The notes under the pieces were generated by a model. The model searched no databases, was not told the origin of the DNA, and worked only from the letters and a program-made list of their open reading frames with translations. Positions 5,974 to 15,248 of a stretch of 53,106 bases of DNA are shown one piece after another. Both the position numbers and the translations under genes were made by a program. Source of the DNA: Klebsiella aerogenes (GTDB lineage: Bacteria > Pseudomonadota > Gammaproteobacteria > Enterobacterales > Enterobacteriaceae); assembly GCA_029027985.1 (NCBI GenBank), contig CP119077.1:1-53106 (forward strand), given 5' to 3'. Each line of letters starts with the position of its first letter. Within the stretch, counting starts at the first letter, position 1.

Positions 5974-8900
5974 TTACATAGCGTGGCGAATGGTCCGCTT
6001 TTTCTCTTTTTCCTGAACGAGTTTTTTCTCTTCGGTCTGGACCTGTGACTGCTGCTGTTTTTTATTCAGCTGGTCAGCAATGACGGCTTTCAACTGCATC
6101 GCCACACCTTCCCGGCCAAGAGAACTATTTACGGCCAGATCGTTAAAGTCAGTGTAACGATCAGCGCGGCGAATAATATCAAGCTGCTTTTCCGATAGTT
6201 GCGCTGCCTGCAGTACCTTCACTTCGTCATCCGGGAGTGGCTTATCACCGCTCGTATGAGCCTCCAGTTTGCGCGAGGCGGTCTGGTGAGCAAGATACGC
6301 CGCCGGTTTAATCTGGCTGAGTTCGTCTTTCCCAGGTACTTCACCTTTAGCAAATACCGGGAACACCGCCACACCGCCGACAGCTTTCGCTGTCTCCAGC
6401 GCCTTTTCCCTGCCAACGTTTACACTGGCCTTATCCTTCACCTTCATTTTGCATGACTGAGAAATATCATCATCACCGGCAATGATGATTGGCTTATCGG
6501 GGTAGGCTTCTTTAAGTGCTTTAGCGACAGGTTCCAGATTACCTGAATCGAAGGCGGCGACCGTTGGCATATTAGTAGCCTCTGTGATGCTCCCTGCCGT
6601 TGCGTAACCTTCGGCCACGATCAGCACCGGGGATTCTTTAAGCGCGTCCAGCCCGCCAACGACATGGAAACATCCCTCTTTACGGGCGTTCTTGGCAAAA
6701 CGTTTTGTGCCGTCCTCGTTGATGTACTGCATGGTCCATTGCTTACCCTGGACATCATAAGCAGGGATAAAGGTTTTCTGCCCTTCCTTGTCTGTGAACA
6801 CGCCTTTATGCACCTGCAGCCCTTTTTTCTCCAGGTAAGCAGTTTGCTGCTGAGGTTCATTGAGTTTGGCGAGCTGCTTTTCAACACGCTTTGCAGAGGA
6901 CTCATGGTCTTTTTGCTGCTGTGCCGCTTTTTCGGCCTGTTTCTGAGCTGCCTGCGCCCGCAGGAGCGCTTTTTCTTCGTCGGACTGCACGTACCCCTTG
7001 GAAGACCAGCGTAACTCTTCTTTGGTGCGGTTGTTCTGCATAAAGCCTGCAGGATGGCCGTCAGTGTGGATGATATAAAAACCTGACTTCTCCCCTTTCT
7101 TGTCACCCTCTACCGTGATCCGATGCTTCTCACCATCCATAATTGGATGTTTCTGGCCCCGGTCAGTATCTGCATCGAGGATGCACCCAATATCTTTCAG
7201 CGCGGTTTCTACTTCCTCCTGTAGCGTCATTGCCGGTGACTGCTCGATCACCACATTTTCAGGTTTCCACTTCGCCAGTTTTTGCATATCTGCCCCGGCT
7301 TCGGCGTACCAGGTTTTTTTCTCTTTGTCCCATTTAGCGCCAGCTGCTTTAGCTTCTGCACGGTCTTTGTAAGGAACGGCCAGATCCTGACGCTCACCCA
7401 CTTCTGGCGTTACTTCTTTCACAGATGCAACCGGCGTATTTTTTTCTGCAGCAGCTGGCTCACCGCTCCATTTTGCAAATTTATCAAGAGATACGCCTTT
7501 TGGTACAAACCAGGTCTGTTCGGTTCGATCCCATTTAGCCCCAAGCGCTTTGGCTTCATTGCGTTCTTTGTAGGGAACATTGATTGGGGTATTTTCCTGC
7601 GCAACATTCAGGCTGAATTCCGGGAGAACTCGCCCGCCGTCTTCACCAAGGAAAACAGCCTCATTATCGCCCGGTTCCGGCCCCAGCGCATCCAGAGCGC
7701 TTTTCATTTCATCCGGGCTGTCAGCACCCTCCATCAGGCTTTCAACACGGTCCTGATACCATTCCTGCGCTTCTCCTGGCGGGAGTACACTAATCTCATC
7801 ATCAGGCTTGATAACACCTTGCGTTAAGGCTGCTTTTTCTGCCTCAAGCGTTTGGTAAAAATTGTTCTGCAGGTCATTCAGATCGACCTGACCGTTATCG
7901 ATAAGACGTGAATCATAAATTGAACGGTTATCCCCTTCGTTAACGGCGGCCAGCGCCTTAACCGCGCTGTTGGTCTGCATGATGATATTCACATGCTCAT
8001 TCTGGCCGGGATTTTCCACAATGGTATATTTCGGCTCAGGCAGGAGAGTTAATGCTAAATCAAGCTCACGATATGCGCTCTTAATCTTATCCTGAGCCTC
8101 ATTCCAGTTCTGACTGAATGAAGCATGAAATTCGCTGTTACGCTTCCAGAAATCACTATCCTGATTGCTGTTCTGCGCATCAAAGAGGACGTTACGCGAT
8201 AGCGTAAGCTGGCGACGGTTCATATTCTGGACGTGCTTAGAAAGGCCACTATCGAGATTAGAAAGGATGAATTTCTCAGCACGATACTGCCGCTGCTGTT
8301 CGGGTGTAACAGACGTTTCAGGTTTAGTGCTCATATTGATGCGCCCCGTTTCGATGGCGTCAGCATGCCGCTTAATATTTTCCTTCAGCTGTTCTTGTAG
8401 TTCCTTGGGAAGCGCTGGCTTGTTAAATAATTCTGCCCTCTTCCTTTCACGATAAACCTCAAGGGATTCCTCTTCTGACGCAGGCGCTGCGGAAGATTCT
8501 CCATTAGGTTTTGACGCCAGAAAACTGGAATTAGGCCACCAGTTTTTAGGAAACTTAGCGTCCTGCGGTAATTCCCGCGGGTCGCCACTGATATTTTCAA
8601 TCTGACTCTGAACCTTTTTAGCCGCTAAAGTCAGGTTGTTATCTATGCTGGCAAAAGCGGTTTTAAGAGCATTACTTTGCCATTCATTATCAGAAGAGAA
8701 TCCCGTTCCGGGTACACGTTCATCACCGATATACGTCAACGCTTTTCCGCGCCCAACCACATCAGTATGGACAGGGATAGTATTGCCGTTACTGTCTTCG
8801 TAGTTAACACGAATGGTTTCTTCGCCCAGCTCACCAGTGCCACGACTGTAATAGGTAACGTAACCAGCTTCCTCCGCTGTCTGCTCCAGAGTCATGAAAG

Positions 8901-9930
8901 TGAAATGGTAAAGTTGCACTGTTTCAGCATCGAAAATCTGCGGGTTAGTCAGCCGCTGTACCTCGGCCAAGACCTCGTTATGCTCTTTTACGCGCTGCTC
9001 TGTTTCCAGCGTTACCGGTTGTTCCTGTGTCCTCTGCTGTTCAAGGCCCAGCACGAACCCCTGGATTTTTTCAGCGTCAGCTGCAGCACGGAAAATTTCC
9101 AGCGGATCATCCTGCAAGGCTTTAATCCAGGATTTAACATAGGCGACATGCTGAGAAGGGTCATGACCTATTCCCAGCTCATCGCCCATGATCATGCTGG
9201 CAATTTCTGCGCGAAGTTCCTCTTTGGCGTAACCTTCACTTCCAAAAGGATGGGCCAGATCACGATCAAGGCGTGATGCGTGGCCGGTCCAGTGGCCCAG
9301 CTCATGAAGTGCAGTGGCATAGTAACGGTCGGCACTTGGAAAAGCGGCCTGCTGCGGTAAGTGAATACTGTCTGTAGACATGCGGTAAAAAGCGCGGTCT
9401 ACCTGGTCATGTGAGATTTTCGCGCCAGAGGCTTCAAGAATGGATTCGGCACGTTCAATGCTGTTCCAGCTCTTATCCTGGCGAACGGCCATCGGTGGAA
9501 GACCGTCAATCTGCTCCGCATTGAACACAACGGCGTTAAATACCTTCGGACGCTCCAGCTGGACGGTTTCTTTTACCGGGTTATCATCTTTATCGAGCAC
9601 AACGCTACCATCATCGTTGCGTTTGATACGTTCCTCAGTGAATTTCCAGTATTGGACCAGCGTACCTTTTTCGCCTTTCCTTACCTGCGCATCTGCAGCT
9701 GTCGCCTGCTTATAGGTCATCCAGCGCTGATCACTGTAACCCTGCGCCATAAGGTGAATCGCGTTAATGCCCTTGTAGCGTTTACCGGTGGTAGGGTTCA
9801 TGGGAAGAGCGGCACCAGGAGCGCCGGGATTCCATGGCTTCTGCCATGGCGCCGTACCCTCTTTGAGCTGGGCTATCAGATTTTCAGCCACAATCTCATG
9901 AAATGGTTTTTTCGCTTTAGCTTCTGCCAT
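5974..9930 (-). CDS. traC: TraC primase with ArdC-like N-terminus
   Basis: 1318 residues, ATG 9930 after GGAG. IncP TraC proteins are DNA primases sent with the transferred strand to start complementary synthesis; RP4 TraC1 is 1061 residues. Residues 1-310 form an ArdC-type domain (FHEIVAENLIAQLKEGTAPWQKPW at the start; zinc-peptidase-like HELGH at 209-213), a family with ssDNA binding and antirestriction activity. Two copies of a domain with the pattern PYK-R-EAKA-GAKWD---TW lie near residues 787-825 and 855-895. A TOPRIM region near 1100-1160 carries the motif Glu (VAEGYA) and an acidic GDDD cluster. It is transcribed leftward with traD. A perfect KorB operator core lies within the gene. 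Assignment is firm; domain limits are approximate. Confidence 0.9.
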   Translation of the reverse strand: MAEAKAKKPFHEIVAENLIAQLKEGTAPWQKPWNPGAPGAALPMNPTTGKRYKGINAIHLMAQGYSDQRWMTYKQATAADAQVRKGEKGTLVQYWKFTEERIKRNDDGSVVLDKDDNPVKETVQLERPKVFNAVVFNAEQIDGLPPMAVRQDKSWNSIERAESILEASGAKISHDQVDRAFYRMSTDSIHLPQQAAFPSADRYYATALHELGHWTGHASRLDRDLAHPFGSEGYAKEELRAEIASMIMGDELGIGHDPSQHVAYVKSWIKALQDDPLEIFRAAADAEKIQGFVLGLEQQRTQEQPVTLETEQRVKEHNEVLAEVQRLTNPQIFDAETVQLYHFTFMTLEQTAEEAGYVTYYSRGTGELGEETIRVNYEDSNGNTIPVHTDVVGRGKALTYIGDERVPGTGFSSDNEWQSNALKTAFASIDNNLTLAAKKVQSQIENISGDPRELPQDAKFPKNWWPNSSFLASKPNGESSAAPASEEESLEVYRERKRAELFNKPALPKELQEQLKENIKRHADAIETGRINMSTKPETSVTPEQQRQYRAEKFILSNLDSGLSKHVQNMNRRQLTLSRNVLFDAQNSNQDSDFWKRNSEFHASFSQNWNEAQDKIKSAYRELDLALTLLPEPKYTIVENPGQNEHVNIIMQTNSAVKALAAVNEGDNRSIYDSRLIDNGQVDLNDLQNNFYQTLEAEKAALTQGVIKPDDEISVLPPGEAQEWYQDRVESLMEGADSPDEMKSALDALGPEPGDNEAVFLGEDGGRVLPEFSLNVAQENTPINVPYKERNEAKALGAKWDRTEQTWFVPKGVSLDKFAKWSGEPAAAEKNTPVASVKEVTPEVGERQDLAVPYKDRAEAKAAGAKWDKEKKTWYAEAGADMQKLAKWKPENVVIEQSPAMTLQEEVETALKDIGCILDADTDRGQKHPIMDGEKHRITVEGDKKGEKSGFYIIHTDGHPAGFMQNNRTKEELRWSSKGYVQSDEEKALLRAQAAQKQAEKAAQQQKDHESSAKRVEKQLAKLNEPQQQTAYLEKKGLQVHKGVFTDKEGQKTFIPAYDVQGKQWTMQYINEDGTKRFAKNARKEGCFHVVGGLDALKESPVLIVAEGYATAGSITEATNMPTVAAFDSGNLEPVAKALKEAYPDKPIIIAGDDDISQSCKMKVKDKASVNVGREKALETAKAVGGVAVFPVFAKGEVPGKDELSQIKPAAYLAHQTASRKLEAHTSGDKPLPDDEVKVLQAAQLSEKQLDIIRRADRYTDFNDLAVNSSLGREGVAMQLKAVIADQLNKKQQQSQVQTEEKKLVQEKEKKRTIRHAM
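8617..8629. promoter_or_regulatory. KorB operator core inside traC
   Basis: Perfect TTTAGCCGCTAAA within the coding sequence. Intragenic OB sites also occur in RK2, where KorB can act at a distance or load for partition. Confidence 0.6.
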
Positions 9931-9935
9931 GGTCG

Positions 9936-10121
9936 TTACTCCGCATCAAAAGCACTTTCGTATGCGTCACGCGCATTCAGTGCATCATCTTCGAACGCTC
10001 CCGCAAGATCAGCTTCATCCGGGGAAAACTCGGCTACATATCCCGGTGTCATCAGATCGCGAAATTTATCCTGTACTGCGTCGTTAACATCAGGGCGAAT
10101 TACTGCGTTAGTGTCAGTCAT
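9936..10121 (-). CDS. traD: small acidic protein, TraD-like
   Basis: 61 residues (MTDTNAVIRPDVND), strongly acidic, with an Asp/Glu/Ala-rich C-terminal half. It lies between traE and traC with gaps of 15 and 5 bases, the place of traD in RP4. It shows no motif. RP4 TraD is larger and dispensable for transfer in the laboratory, so the name rests on position only. Confidence 0.55.
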   Translation of the reverse strand: MTDTNAVIRPDVNDAVQDKFRDLMTPGYVAEFSPDEADLAGAFEDDALNARDAYESAFDAE

Positions 10122-10136
10122 ATACTGCCTCCACGA

Positions 10137-12164
10137 TTAAGCGCGTTTTACGGGGTTATAGTTCGGACTACCTTTAATATCCGGGTAAGATTCCTTACAG
10201 GTGGGATAACCGCTGCAGGACCAGAAGTGACCGGCTTTTTTGGACGGACGGCGAATAAGCCCTTTGCCGCATACCTTGCATTTGTACTTGTCAGAAATTT
10301 GCACACCACCGGCGACTTTGATAGCTCCAGCGTTAATTACCTTAATCTGATCGCGTACAAATTTTTCCTGCATCTTCACAAAGGAATCAACGTCACGTTT
10401 GCCCTGTTCAATTTCCAGCAACATACGTTCGTTGATTGCTGTCATGACCGGGCTTTTAACCAGTTCTGGCAGAATGGCTATCAGCCCCCTTCCCAGCCTG
10501 GTACTGATAATGTCTTTGCCTTTGTTTTCGATAAAGCCACGTTTCTTTAACTCGGCAACGATTGTGGCGCGGGTAGCTGATGTACCGATACCATCACCTT
10601 CTCGCAGTAATTTTTTCTGCGCCGGGTCTTCAACGTATTTATGAATATTTTCCATTGCGGTGTTGAGCGTACCGTCATTAAAGCGACGTGGTGCTTTAGT
10701 TTTGGCATCCTGACGCTGTGCCTGAGCACAAACAATTTCGTCACCATTTTTCATTGATGGAAGAGACTGTTCAGACTCATTTTCTTCGTCTTCATCCTCT
10801 CCATCTGAATAAACGTCTTTCCACCCGTTTTTAGTGGTTACGCGGCCACCGGCCCCAAACGTTTCACCATTAACATCAATAATAATTGTCGTCGCTTTAT
10901 ATTCATGCACTGGATAAAACTGAGCCAGGTATGTTCTTACGATAAGGTCGTAAATATTACGTTCTTCTGGCGTAAGCCTCTCAACGTTACCTTTGTGCAT
11001 CGTTGGAATAATGCCGTGATGCGCTGTAACCTTAGAGTCATCAAAAGTTTTTGATTTGACTTTTGGATCAGCCTTATCGATTAGGGCAGTTATTCCCGGA
11101 TAAGTAGCCCGAAGAGAATCCAGAATTTGAGGCGCATCTGCGTGTTGAGATTCAGGCAAATAAGAGCTATCAGAACGCGGATAACTGGTAAGTTTATGCG
11201 TTTCATAAAGAGACTGACATATAGCCAGCACTTGCTCACCGGAATAACCAAACTTGCTTGAAGCAACACCTGTTATACCGCCAAGAGAATAGGCTTTAGG
11301 GTGATATTTTTTCTTAGGCTCTTGCTTATATTCCACAACCTTACCGGTTTTCCCGGTTAAAGCCGCGACTAACTTGTCGGCTTCTTTTGTGTCAATCAGC
11401 CTTCCCTCAGAATCAAGACCTGGCTGATCTTCTCTGGCCTGCCATCCCGCAACAAACGCCCCTTTTTCATGTTTAAAGACAGCTTTGATATTGTGATACG
11501 GAATTGGTTTGAAGTTTTCAATTTCAAGATCGCGGGCAACAACAAGCGCCAGCGTTGGTGTCTGTACTCGCCCGACCGTCAACAGAACCCGCGAGCCACC
11601 ACGCGCTGCCGACAGCGTGAATCCTCTTGAAAGGTTCATGCCAACCAACCAGTCAGCCCGGCCACGCGCAAGAGCTGCACGGCCAAAATTCACATATTTA
11701 TCGTTGCTCTCCAGACCTTTCAGCGCCCTGGTAACACTTACCGTATCGTTCGCATTACACCAGTAACGCAGGACCGGTTTAGTGCATCCCATGTCATCCA
11801 GAATTTCATCAACCAGTAACTGCCCCTCGCGATCCGGGTCGCCAGCATTAACAATAGTGTCAGCCCGCTCTACCAAATGCCGGATGGTTTTCAGCTGTTT
11901 CTCAGCATCTTCACGAGGGTTAATAATCCATTTTTCCGGGATAATTGGCAGATCATCTTCTCGCCAGATTTTTTTGCCGCTCTCATTGCGTGGCACATTA
12001 TCTGGTGTATACACATCGGGTTCGGCCTGTTCATACATATGACCAAAACACCAGGTCACATAGTCATTACCGCACTCAATGTAACCGTCTTTTTTATTTG
12101 TTGCGCCTAATATTTCAGCGATGGCTTTTGCAACACTTGGTTTTTCTGCAATGAAAACTCTCAT
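10137..12164 (-). CDS. traE: TraE, topoisomerase III-like
   Basis: 675 residues (RP4 TraE 737). It starts MRVFIAEKPSVAKAIAEILG, the type IA topoisomerase TOPRIM start with the conserved EKPS; the acidic motif is NAGDPDREGQLL near residue 115. The active-site region LTSYPRSDSSYLP near residue 330 contains the nucleophilic Tyr in SYPRSDS. The C-terminal zinc-finger-like segment is CKVCGKGLIRR...WSCSGYPTC. The enzyme would decatenate or relax DNA in the donor or recipient during transfer; in RP4 it is not essential. It lies between the small P-loop gene and traD in the leftward operon. Confidence 0.92.
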   Translation of the reverse strand: MRVFIAEKPSVAKAIAEILGATNKKDGYIECGNDYVTWCFGHMYEQAEPDVYTPDNVPRNESGKKIWREDDLPIIPEKWIINPREDAEKQLKTIRHLVERADTIVNAGDPDREGQLLVDEILDDMGCTKPVLRYWCNANDTVSVTRALKGLESNDKYVNFGRAALARGRADWLVGMNLSRGFTLSAARGGSRVLLTVGRVQTPTLALVVARDLEIENFKPIPYHNIKAVFKHEKGAFVAGWQAREDQPGLDSEGRLIDTKEADKLVAALTGKTGKVVEYKQEPKKKYHPKAYSLGGITGVASSKFGYSGEQVLAICQSLYETHKLTSYPRSDSSYLPESQHADAPQILDSLRATYPGITALIDKADPKVKSKTFDDSKVTAHHGIIPTMHKGNVERLTPEERNIYDLIVRTYLAQFYPVHEYKATTIIIDVNGETFGAGGRVTTKNGWKDVYSDGEDEDEENESEQSLPSMKNGDEIVCAQAQRQDAKTKAPRRFNDGTLNTAMENIHKYVEDPAQKKLLREGDGIGTSATRATIVAELKKRGFIENKGKDIISTRLGRGLIAILPELVKSPVMTAINERMLLEIEQGKRDVDSFVKMQEKFVRDQIKVINAGAIKVAGGVQISDKYKCKVCGKGLIRRPSKKAGHFWSCSGYPTCKESYPDIKGSPNYNPVKRA

Positions 12165-12186
12165 TCTTCACCTCATCGGAACAGAT

Positions 12187-12609
12187 TTAAAGCACTTCAT
12201 TATAGAAATGACCAGACTCTTTCTTCATTTCTATAACAGCATCAAAGACAGAATGTACTTTCTTGGCATTTTCTGGAAATGCGACAGCAATAATTCTCTT
12301 TCCTTTACCTGCTGCATTTCTAATAAAGTTAATAAGCGGTGAGTTATCAACATCATCAGAAAACTCAACAGCATCAAGGATGATGGTTTTTTCTTTAAGG
12401 TTTTCGAAATCGAAATCTTTGAAATTTCTATCTGTTAGTGAAACAGGATAATCCCAAGACTTACTTTCCTTTATCGAGGGAAAATCAAAATAATAGGAGT
12501 CTGGAATATTCAATCCCTTTATAAAAGTTGATTTTCCACTTCCTGTTTTGCCGACAACAAGAATATTTGCATCAAGTTTTTCGATTATTAATTTAGCATT
12601 GTTTTTCAT
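12187..12609 (-). CDS. small P-loop ATPase-like protein, novel in tra operon
   Basis: 140 residues from ATG 12609 (MKNNAKLIIEKLD); a GTG at 12636 overlapping the traF stop is an alternative. A clear Walker A, VVGKTGSGKST, lies at about residues 18-28, and a Walker B-like hydrophobic strand ending in Asp (KTIILDAVEF) at about 75-84. The protein is little more than one nucleotide-binding core. It is markedly AT-rich compared with traE and traF, suggesting later entry. No equivalent between traE and traF is known to me in RK2 or R751. It could be an ATPase that helps TraG or TraF, a nucleotide switch, or a defence/anti-defence element carried in the operon. The ATP-binding claim is well supported; the role is unknown. 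Confidence 0.75.
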   Translation of the reverse strand: MKNNAKLIIEKLDANILVVGKTGSGKSTFIKGLNIPDSYYFDFPSIKESKSWDYPVSLTDRNFKDFDFENLKEKTIILDAVEFSDDVDNSPLINFIRNAAGKGKRIIAVAFPENAKKVHSVFDAVIEMKKESGHFYNEVL

Positions 12610-12629
12610 ATGTCCAATTCCTTGTCTAA

Positions 12630-13163
12630 TCACCACGTAATCACTGGTAAAACAGCAGAAATGATTTGTTTTCTTGTGACTGCGCCGAAATATCTCCCGT
12701 CAAATGATGACGCGCTGCGATCAGTCATCAGCAACAGTTCAGATTTACCCAACGTGTACACTTCACGAATGGCGGGCAGTTTACGCCCGCCCGGATCAGC
12801 ACTTAACGGCTTGCTGTAAGGCAATAACTGTCCATTGACGTAAACACCATCATCACGAAAAGCGACTTCATCGCCTTTAGCCGCTAAAATCCGCTTCATC
12901 ATCTCGCCATACCCCCCAGGACAAAAGCCGCTGCCGATGTAACCGCGCTTCTGTGCCAGGGAGAAAATAGCCTTTTCAGGCGGGCAGAAAATTACATAGT
13001 CGCCCTTCTCTGGCGCTTTCTGGCTGATTTTGTACAAGCCAACAGGGATACTTTTCGTGGTATTGATGCGTAACCCGGCGGCATATCCAAGGCCACACAC
13101 AACTGCACCAATCAATGAAGCTGAAATAACACCAATGGCAGCGTACCGGGTCACTTTTTTCAT
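12630..13163 (-). CDS. traF: TraF pilin-maturation peptidase/cyclase
   Basis: 177 residues (RP4 TraF 178). A signal-peptidase-like serine protease that removes the TrbC C-terminal tail and joins the ends into a ring. The N-terminal membrane anchor is about residues 8-30. Ser38 in TKSIPVGLY corresponds to the RP4 nucleophile Ser37, and Lys90 in GEMMKRILAAKGD to Lys89. The start at 13163 overlaps the end of traG (13160) by 4 bases. A KorB operator core lies within the gene. Assignment is strong because catalytic residues, length and position all agree. Confidence 0.93.
   Translation of the reverse strand: MKKVTRYAAIGVISASLIGAVVCGLGYAAGLRINTTKSIPVGLYKISQKAPEKGDYVIFCPPEKAIFSLAQKRGYIGSGFCPGGYGEMMKRILAAKGDEVAFRDDGVYVNGQLLPYSKPLSADPGGRKLPAIREVYTLGKSELLLMTDRSASSFDGRYFGAVTRKQIISAVLPVITW
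12876..12888. promoter_or_regulatory. KorB operator core inside traF
   Basis: Perfect TTTAGCCGCTAAA, encoding part of the RILAAKGDE segment next to the catalytic lysine on the opposite strand. Confidence 0.55.
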
Positions 13164-15106
13164 ATTGCGATAGCCTCATTACTGGCGTCATCATTCGCAG
13201 CAGCTGCGGCGCGAATACGGTCGGTAGTTTTTGGCTCAGGTACTGAGGCACGAAGCGAGAAAATTTCATCCTGGAAGAACAACGGCTGTTTTCCATAAAT
13301 GGCCGGGAACCCTGCCACGTAAACCACCATGTCGCCGCGCTCGGTGATCAGACCTTCTGCATTCTTTTTAGGTCCAGGCATACGCAGGCATTCGTCCACA
13401 GTCAGCAGCGGGCGCTGTACTTCCTGCATGGTTTTGGACACGCCACCCAGTATCGCGCTGGCACGTTTCCCGCTGGTTGTGATCTGCTCTTTGATAACCG
13501 TTGTCTGCCCGGTCAGCTTAGAAAGGTGCTCGGCTGTCTCGGTACGGTTAGGTGGGTATGCGTTCTGCACATGGCAGTTCGAGGTGATTGTTTCATCCGG
13601 CCCGTAACCTGTCTCACGGCTACGCAGCTGGTTAATATCCTGACAGATGAGGTAGAACTTGATGCCGTAACCCGCAAGGAAGGCCAGCGATTCCTGAATG
13701 ATTTCGAGTTTACCCAGGCTTGGGAACTCATCGATCATAGCCAGAAGACGATGTTTGTAGGTTTTCTTCGTCTGTACTCTTTTGGTTCCCTGGACAGAAA
13801 AACCAAACGCCTGTTTAAAGCGCTGCCACAGCGTAAGGTTGTTATTGACGCGCTCAAACTCCATCTTATCGGCCAGCAAGCGAACAATCATGTTCAGCAT
13901 GATTCGTACCAGCGGGCGCAGACGAGCTTTATCGTTTGGCTGAGTGACGATGTACAGGGAAACCGGATCGTCATGGTTCATCAGGTCTTTAATTTTAAAA
14001 TGTGACTCGCTGACGTTGCGGGCCACAACCGGATCACGGAAAAGGGCGAGGTAAGATTTTGCAGTAGACAGCACGGAACCGGCTTCCTCTTCCGGGCGGT
14101 CCATCATGTCTCGGCCAGCTGCACCCACAACCGGATGATTCTCGCCGTTTACGTGGCCGTATTGCGTCATTTCCATCCACAGTTCCCCAGCCCCTCTTTC
14201 CGGGTCGGCCATGATGGAATCAACATACGGAAGCGTTGCTGGCGTACCATCATTTTTGTGCTTGTAAAGTACATGGAGGATCACACCAACTAAAAGCGCC
14301 TGTGATGTTTTCTGCCAGTGGTCGTTCAGCCCTTTACCGTCCGGGTCAACTATCAGCGTGGCAAGGTTCTGAACGTCGCCAACTTCGTTTTCAGTACCCA
14401 CACGGATTTCATCGAGAGGATTCCAGGCGACGGAACCATTGGCAGCTGCAGGTTCGAATTTCAGACACAGATTCTTGGCGTATTCTTTACGCCAGCCCGC
14501 CGTCATCGCCCACAGTTCACCTTTAAGGTCAGCCACTACCGTTGAATGTTTCCAGGAAAGCAAGGTGGGAACAACCAGGCCGACACCTTTACCCGAACGG
14601 GTAGGTGCATATGTCAGAACGTGCTCCGGGCCGTTGTGACGCAGATACTGCAGCTGGCCGTTTTTGTCTTCCCATGCGCCAACGTAAACCCCTTCATCAT
14701 TCCCCAGCAGGCCAGCAGCTTTAATATCCTGCTCGTCAGCCCATCTTGCAGAACCATGAAGATATTCATTCGCCTTGGATGAGTTTGCTTTCATCATACT
14801 TGTCAGTGCAGTCAGGACCAGACCACCGGCAGCGACCGTAGCCCCGACACTGCCAGCTGCAAAAAACGCATCAGGTAAACGGTCATGCCATGCTGAATAC
14901 CATTTGAAATAGGACCACGGCGCGTAGATGTGATTGAAGTTTGGCCCCAGCAGTTCCTGATAATTAAAGCTGTAAGCGAAATACTGTGTGGCAGCCTGGA
15001 TGCCAGCCGCCAGTGAAGTGATGGCCATCGCCGGGATCAGTTTCCCTCTCGCAGTTTTCTTTTTATTACGGACCTGCGGCCCTACAGCGTTATTAGGCTT
15101 TCTCAT
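13160..15106 (-). CDS. traG: TraG, VirD4-type coupling protein
   Basis: 648 residues (RP4 TraG 635). An inner-membrane hexameric ATPase that links the TraI-DNA complex to the Trb secretion channel. Two N-terminal hydrophobic segments (about 28-48 and 78-100) frame a periplasmic loop. Walker A APTRSGKGVG lies near residue 170 and Walker B LLAMIDEFPSLG near 457. The motif ITSNCHVQNAYPPN is typical of TraG/VirD4. The start overlaps the end of the 51-codon gene at 15093-15248 by 14 bases, and the stop overlaps traF. Confidence 0.95.
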   Translation of the reverse strand: MRKPNNAVGPQVRNKKKTARGKLIPAMAITSLAAGIQAATQYFAYSFNYQELLGPNFNHIYAPWSYFKWYSAWHDRLPDAFFAAGSVGATVAAGGLVLTALTSMMKANSSKANEYLHGSARWADEQDIKAAGLLGNDEGVYVGAWEDKNGQLQYLRHNGPEHVLTYAPTRSGKGVGLVVPTLLSWKHSTVVADLKGELWAMTAGWRKEYAKNLCLKFEPAAANGSVAWNPLDEIRVGTENEVGDVQNLATLIVDPDGKGLNDHWQKTSQALLVGVILHVLYKHKNDGTPATLPYVDSIMADPERGAGELWMEMTQYGHVNGENHPVVGAAGRDMMDRPEEEAGSVLSTAKSYLALFRDPVVARNVSESHFKIKDLMNHDDPVSLYIVTQPNDKARLRPLVRIMLNMIVRLLADKMEFERVNNNLTLWQRFKQAFGFSVQGTKRVQTKKTYKHRLLAMIDEFPSLGKLEIIQESLAFLAGYGIKFYLICQDINQLRSRETGYGPDETITSNCHVQNAYPPNRTETAEHLSKLTGQTTVIKEQITTSGKRASAILGGVSKTMQEVQRPLLTVDECLRMPGPKKNAEGLITERGDMVVYVAGFPAIYGKQPLFFQDEIFSLRASVPEPKTTDRIRAAAAANDDASNEAIAI

Positions 15107-15248
15107 TGGCTTCCTCTTTTATCTTCCAGTCATCATGGGTGACATCCATTACTACGACTGAATCCGGCCATGATGTTACAAGTGGGATCACTATCCCCAC
15201 TCCTTTAGGGGATTCACACAACACCGGTGTTGATTCTTTTTCTTTCAT
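15093..15248 (-). CDS. 51-aa protein between traI and traG
   Basis: ATG 15248 overlaps the traI stop (ATGA), and the TAA at 15095-15093 lies 14 bases inside traG, so the frame is locked between two transfer genes by overlaps at both ends, typical of translational coupling. The product starts MKEKESTPVLCESPKGVG, has a hydrophobic strand-rich middle (VGIVIPLVTSWPDSVVVMDV) and a charged tail. There is no signal peptide or clear motif. I know of no such gene at this spot in RK2. It could assist TraI-TraG contact; that is inference from position. Confidence 0.7.
   Translation of the reverse strand: MKEKESTPVLCESPKGVGIVIPLVTSWPDSVVVMDVTHDDWKIKEEANEKA

Noticed and set aside
5974..9930. Many open frames opposite traC (for example 7282-7827, 8677-9276)
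   Set aside because: They mirror the high-quality traC frame, lack ribosome sites and show no domain.
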